From Fasciolopsis buskii (Eukaryota; Platyhelminthes; Trematoda; Plagiorchiida; Fasciolidae), in assembly GCA_008360955.1 (NCBI GenBank), contig LUCM01002470.1, positions 1 through 64,000 on the forward strand: 64,000 bases of DNA, given 5' to 3'. A program made the translations under genes and the position numbers. A model generated the notes under the pieces. The model made no database searches and had not been told where the DNA came from. It saw only the letters and a list, made by a program, of their open reading frames with translations. Below, one piece after another: positions 59,461-64,000 of the stretch; the stretch's first letter is position 1, and each line of letters starts with the position of its first letter.

Positions 59461-62400
59461 GTGATTCATGGAAAGCTTTTCATTAGGTAGTGAAATCCAA
59501 TCTTCAAAAAGAGGACAAGGCGCTAGGTATTGCTTTTTATTTCAGGTAGTACCTCGTTTGGATAAAAGAACAGAATGTCAACGGAAGCACGACCTGCTTC
59601 ACGTTTGTTGCTGACTGTCTGGTATACATACCCGGTGTTCTTTTGTCCCACTGCTCCCACACTTAATTTCGTCTGAATCATCACGGTCAATCATGAAGGA
59701 ACTCATCGTCCACACGGTCTCGGTGTTTTTAGGCAGTTTCCATGGCAGAAACCAATATCGAAGTGTGCCATTACATGCATGAACGGAAAAGAGATTATCG
59801 GATGTGTTTAAGAGACCTGAACCTGGTTGGATGTCCTGGCAGTAATGTTCTTTTATCCAAATAAGATAATGCTTAAAACAATCCGGGTGTCACGTGAAAA
59901 CTCAAACCCACAATCCAATATTTAGTAATTTGATAGTCCTGTCTGCTGTCATGTGAGACACTTGTTTTGAAGACGGGTGTCACGATCAACAGTTATGACA
60001 GCAAACAAGAAATTTTCTCTCTTGAATAGGGTTCAGTCAGCTGAATGTTCGGAAAACACCCTTCAACCAAGCTGGATGAAGAAGTTTCCATGTGGCATTT
60101 TGGGTACTTTTGCATTGAACAAATCTCATCTTTATGCGCTTTTGATTGTGATCGATCACTACAATGTGTCCGCAAGTTTTGTTACTTAGCTTTACTTTAA
60201 CAATACCGCCTACTAGGAAATAGCTAAGTTTATCGTGGATCGTCATCGACAATACTTTCCGACTGGAGACCAAATGCGGATAAAGGCAATCATTTTTGTT
60301 TCCAGTGGCGATAATCGTAGATCAACCTTAAGCCAAATCGCCCCAAATTCCTAACTACGGTGTTGTTCCCCATATCCAGCTAACCACTCAATGTGGTAGC
60401 CGCAGTTAATACGCGGCAGGGGACTGCCTGGCCGAGACAGTTTCATGCTAGGGCGCTGCACAGCACTGAGCTACGTTGAAGACAATGGAAAGATGTTCAG
60501 TATTCCATTACTGATCGTTTATTTCTCACTGGATTATTGTTACTTCCCAGTTTATCCAGAGAACTTGTTGCAGGCGAGTAACATTCATCACGGTTTTAAT
60601 GTCACCCACTAGTGAAGTGTAGTTAAATTTTTTCTTGTGCTCGAAAGGACGTGAACTCTGTCAAGATTATAAATAGAAACATTCTTCTTTTGTCTGTGCA
60701 TTCTAATTGCGACCTTTTAAATCCGTTTCGGCTTGTTCGGATTATTGATACCAAATTACCGTTTGATGTATTAGGAAGTACAACTTTGGTATGGCTCAAT
60801 TCTGTCTGATTATTCTCATGGATGCCTTGTTAAACATGATGTTTTGGTATTCCGATGCAAATATGACAAGTATGAGCCCAGCCAGCTGGTTGCATATGGG
60901 CAGTTAGAAAATTTTAGCAACCGACAAAGAGCACGTTATTTTATGAGGTGATTTGTTATCTCTCATAGAAACGATTATGACTTTAGGTTGGTAATTGCTA
61001 CTGGCAAATTGGTCTCTTAGACACTATGACAGTTTTATTTGTTTCATTCCGGAAGCTGGTTCGTGTTGCTCAAACTTCCACGATAAACCATCTGAAACTG
61101 AATCACCATCGTTGACATCTATCCTTCACCGGAAGGTAATAACTTTACTGTCATTTGGAAATTTTTGTCCAGTATCGCGCAACCCGCTTCTCAGTCAAAA
61201 TCATTCTGTCGTTTAATTCGTGGAATAAATTATCAAACGGGTTTTCATTGACTCGATACGCATTAGAGTCATCACATCAGTCCTGCTTGCAGTTTACAAT
61301 CCATCACCATACACGGTCATCCTTCAGTTGCTGCCTAGAATGAAATCTTTCTTGGCCTCACCTTCATTTAAGGGAGTAAATCAGCTGAGGATGAATACGC
61401 ACGCGCACATAGTTAAATTGTCCAATACATCACCAAAAAGACGTAATTTAGCGTTCATTCTATTCATCTGATTATATATAACATTCCATACCGTTTTCTA
61501 AATTACTTCGAGAATGCTAATTTAAAATTGCCCAAACTGTGTTTAAATACTATCCAACTGGCTTGTTGAATTCCCGTTCACATGCGTCTGAAAAGTAATC
61601 CACCGTACATGCGTCCATTTACGCACATTTACTGTAAGGCAAACTAACTGTCTGTACATTGCCTTCTAATCAGTCAGCAGGTGTACGACTGTCATATTGT
61701 CACCTAATTCAGAAAACTTTTGAAATTTCTCCGAAATAATGTAGGAAAGTGTAGAATGAAAAAAACTGATGGGTACTGGATATGAGAAAAGTGGTGCATG
61801 AAGATTTGGTTCAGCGGGAAGTAGGCAAAATCACACTCCAACAAAGACGTAGCCAAAGTCGACAGAGGCACGCATGCGCAGGTGCTTCCAAATGAGAACA
61901 GATGAGGTTAGACGAATATCCGTTTGAGATATGGACAAAATTACGCAAAGGCACACACACACACACAAACAAGCTGGACCTTGTTTAAGTGAGTCACTCA
62001 TAAAATTAGATACGAGAAAGCACGTAGCCCGTATTCAAAACAGCTGGACCCAAAACGAGATTCAACTCCAGGTGGCCATCTGGAGTGTGTGCTTATCAGG
62101 ATCTTGTGGCATCTGGATTCAGTCCATGTTGGGATCACCACAGCTGGAAACGTCATGGGAGTAGAAAACAAAAACTGGAGCGAGGGCGAAGGACGAGGCT
62201 ACGTTTACTTCACCATCGGATAAAGATCAGATAAAATTCCACTTGGATAGATGCCATAAATGGTTAGCTAGAAAATGTGCAATCAAGGGTATGCGTACAG
62301 AGCTATAAAAAGATTTATAGGTCTTGCCTTAAGTCAATGTAAACGAAACAATTGAAATTTCAAGGTACAAATAGGGTTTTCCAGATCACCCAAAAACGAC

Positions 62401-63149
62401 CCAGGGTTTCCAAAGGTGTTGTTAAAAATGGTCACTCATTTTCACCTGACATCTTATTTGTATGACTTTTGTAAACAATATGCATGCACTTTAGTTAAAT
62501 ACTGTGCCAAAAACAGAGGGAAAACGAAATATGTAATGGCAGATGCTAATAGGAGATGAAACCAACCAAAAAGAAAAAAATCATGAACGAAACCTGTAAG
62601 TAATTCGGTTTGTGTCTTATTTTGTGTTTAGAACCCTCGCCATTTAGAGATCAGGAGAGTTTCTAGACCTTATCTCCAAAAATTCAGGTTGGGTGATTGA
62701 ATGAGAATGACGGAGTGATTTTAGTGTAATGGACGAATTGGAATTTATAGTACCTTTTGGGTTAGGGCCATGCTTGTTGTCCAGTAATTGCCAACCAGAG
62801 GCGAAAAATCTTGACGACTTAAAGCAAAAAGTCATGGAAAATTACGGACTGAAAATACAATAAACCCAAAGATGAACACATTCATTAGTAGTTTCGAAAA
62901 CATCTGTTTGTATTGTTCGAAACTGCCTGAGTTTTCGTATTCCAAAGATGAAGTCCCAATTTTTTGACATAAATTCATTTAAGGCCGATATCTCGGTTAA
63001 CATGCAGACAACTAATAGAAATTCAGTTCATTTCACTTCAACCTATATAACCACTAACGTTGCGCCAGCAAGTTGTGGTTTTGATTTCCGCCCCATAGTA
63101 TCAACTACTGAAAAGCGAACAAGAGAACGATAAATAATGGAAGGTCACC
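59461..63149. other. Stretch without recognisable genes
   Basis: Short open frames only. A minus-strand TAGCTCAGTGCTGTG (60473-60459) hints at another tRNA-like A-box, and a short (CA)n lies at about 61952-61967. Nothing else can be named. Confidence 0.4.
60395..60475 (-). mobile_element. Weak tRNA-like SINE head
   Basis: The A-box TAGCTCAGTGCTGTG is good. The region where a B-box should lie (CTCGGCCAGGCAGTCCCC) is poor. Possible decayed pol III promoter only. Confidence 0.25.
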
Positions 63150-63430
63150 CACAGGGCAGTAAGTTGAAAAGCGATGCAGAAGAGGGAATATTTAACAAAC
63201 AAGAACGCCATTGACTGCGGCACTGAGCAATATTCCCTATTGTCATCGGATGGAGATTTAGAATCCAGTACGACAAGGTCTTTAAGGAGAGATGAGGAAG
63301 AGCGACTGAGTTTCTCGAAGTATGAGTTTCCAGAAATAGCGCGGCATAAGACTGCATCTTCAATATTCAAGTGATTTGGAGGACGAAGAAGCTGGAAGAT
63401 CGTGAATGTAGAACGAAAATGGGGTAAACC
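63150..63430 (-). mobile_element. Possible RTE-like C-terminal fragment
   Basis: Minus strand NIAQCRSQWRSCL near 63210 matches the C terminus of the RTE-like protein (compare VQCRSQWRPC at about 8810). The rest of the frame, LKTLSYWILNLHP, is compatible but not diagnostic. Short and decayed; boundaries uncertain. Confidence 0.4.
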
Positions 63431-64000
63431 GGAACTGTTGATAAGTAGACTGAACACCTTTTACCTGCCATATTTTGTTCGAATCTATAATAAAAGCCTT
63501 TCAATAACCAGAAAGTTAGTTTTATAGGTCAATCGTAAGTTTCAAGATTCCGAAGAAGAAGGCATCGGAATACAGAATTAGAGGAATGGACGACGGACAA
63601 ATAGCATAGAATTATTTAAGGACTGGATAATAAAATGTACGGAGTAGTTTGGAGCATCAAAGGTAGACCTCTTGGGTTTATACGCGAACTGAAAGTGGTC
63701 AGATATGATTGAGCTCGGATGAGAACAGTCTTTTCAATAGTCAAATAGTTTAACTACACGAGACGAGTCTCAGCTTCTGAAATTCGGGATGATGGTAATT
63801 TGACCGTAAATAGTTGTTCTTGGAGCAAGTTGGGCTTCACCATTCTTGGAAATTGCTGGAAGGGAAGAATCAAGACCCACCAACAGGCGATATTTTAGAT
63901 ATGCGGTTGAGTTTAAAATACCGAAAGTTACGAAGGTTAATACATCGGCAGATGCACTTGGGGTATAATAATACGAAAGATAGTCAAAGCAGGAGTGCAT
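63431..64000. other. Right edge, nothing recognised
   Basis: Open frames touch the right edge (63770-64000, minus) but show no motif. A gene continuing beyond the window cannot be excluded. Confidence 0.4.

Overview
The window is animal nuclear DNA: about 42% G+C by eye, intron-bearing, and dense in decayed non-LTR retrotransposons. The best phylogenetic clue is the retrotransposon protein signature (FNVRTLM, SAYAPTD, SDHALV, SKCKMLLQ, FTNLRHLW, QWRSC), which I know from digenean trematode genomes. A tRNA-headed short repeat with a hammerhead-ribozyme core, of the kind described as Sm-alpha in Schistosoma, points the same way. A fluke is therefore my best guess; genus is not resolvable from the sequence alone.

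The one host gene I can defend is a Cip/Kip-family cyclin-dependent kinase inhibitor on the + strand. Exon 1 (about 24216-24891) carries the whole cyclin/CDK-binding domain: CRRLF, then WNF exactly 31 residues after the Cys as in p21 and p27, then FYITPPR. A 3766-bp intron with consensus GT/AG ends follows, and a tiny last coding exon (28658-28701) supplies DYFTVSKRPRQSLK. The splice creates VTDYF followed by a basic residue four positions later, the layout of a PCNA-dependent CRL4-Cdt2 degron like that at the p21 C terminus. The intron is loaded with three RTE-like retrotransposon fragments.

Layout. 1-1450: two RTE-like fragments (-). 5345-6935: 5' half of an RTE-like element with its endonuclease (-). 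8440-10600: RTE-like reverse transcriptase with intact YADD (-). 14840-15025: tRNA/hammerhead SINE (-). 15565-21309: a 2174-bp tandem duplication inside a CR1/Jockey-like element (-), interrupted by two one-base N gaps and by a 38-bp Nextera mate-pair junction adapter, which is an assembly artefact. 21345-21960: ORF1-like remains of the same element. 24109-28714: the CDK inhibitor gene and its retrotransposon-filled intron. 36900-39760 and 53269-54630: RTE-like copies (+) that share a 1-kb block about 99.6% identical with sharp edges; the second carries a small palindromic insertion. 47350-49380: CR1/Jockey-like reverse transcriptase (+). 45-61 kb also holds several degraded tRNA-derived SINE heads and microsatellites.

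The remaining sequence (roughly 1.5-5.3, 10.6-14.8, 22-24, 28.7-36.9, 39.8-47.3, 49.4-53.2, 54.6-64 kb) shows no gene or repeat I can name. It is probably intergenic or intronic DNA with old unrecognisable repeats. No complete, apparently functional mobile element is present. No CRISPR array, rRNA or operon structure was seen.
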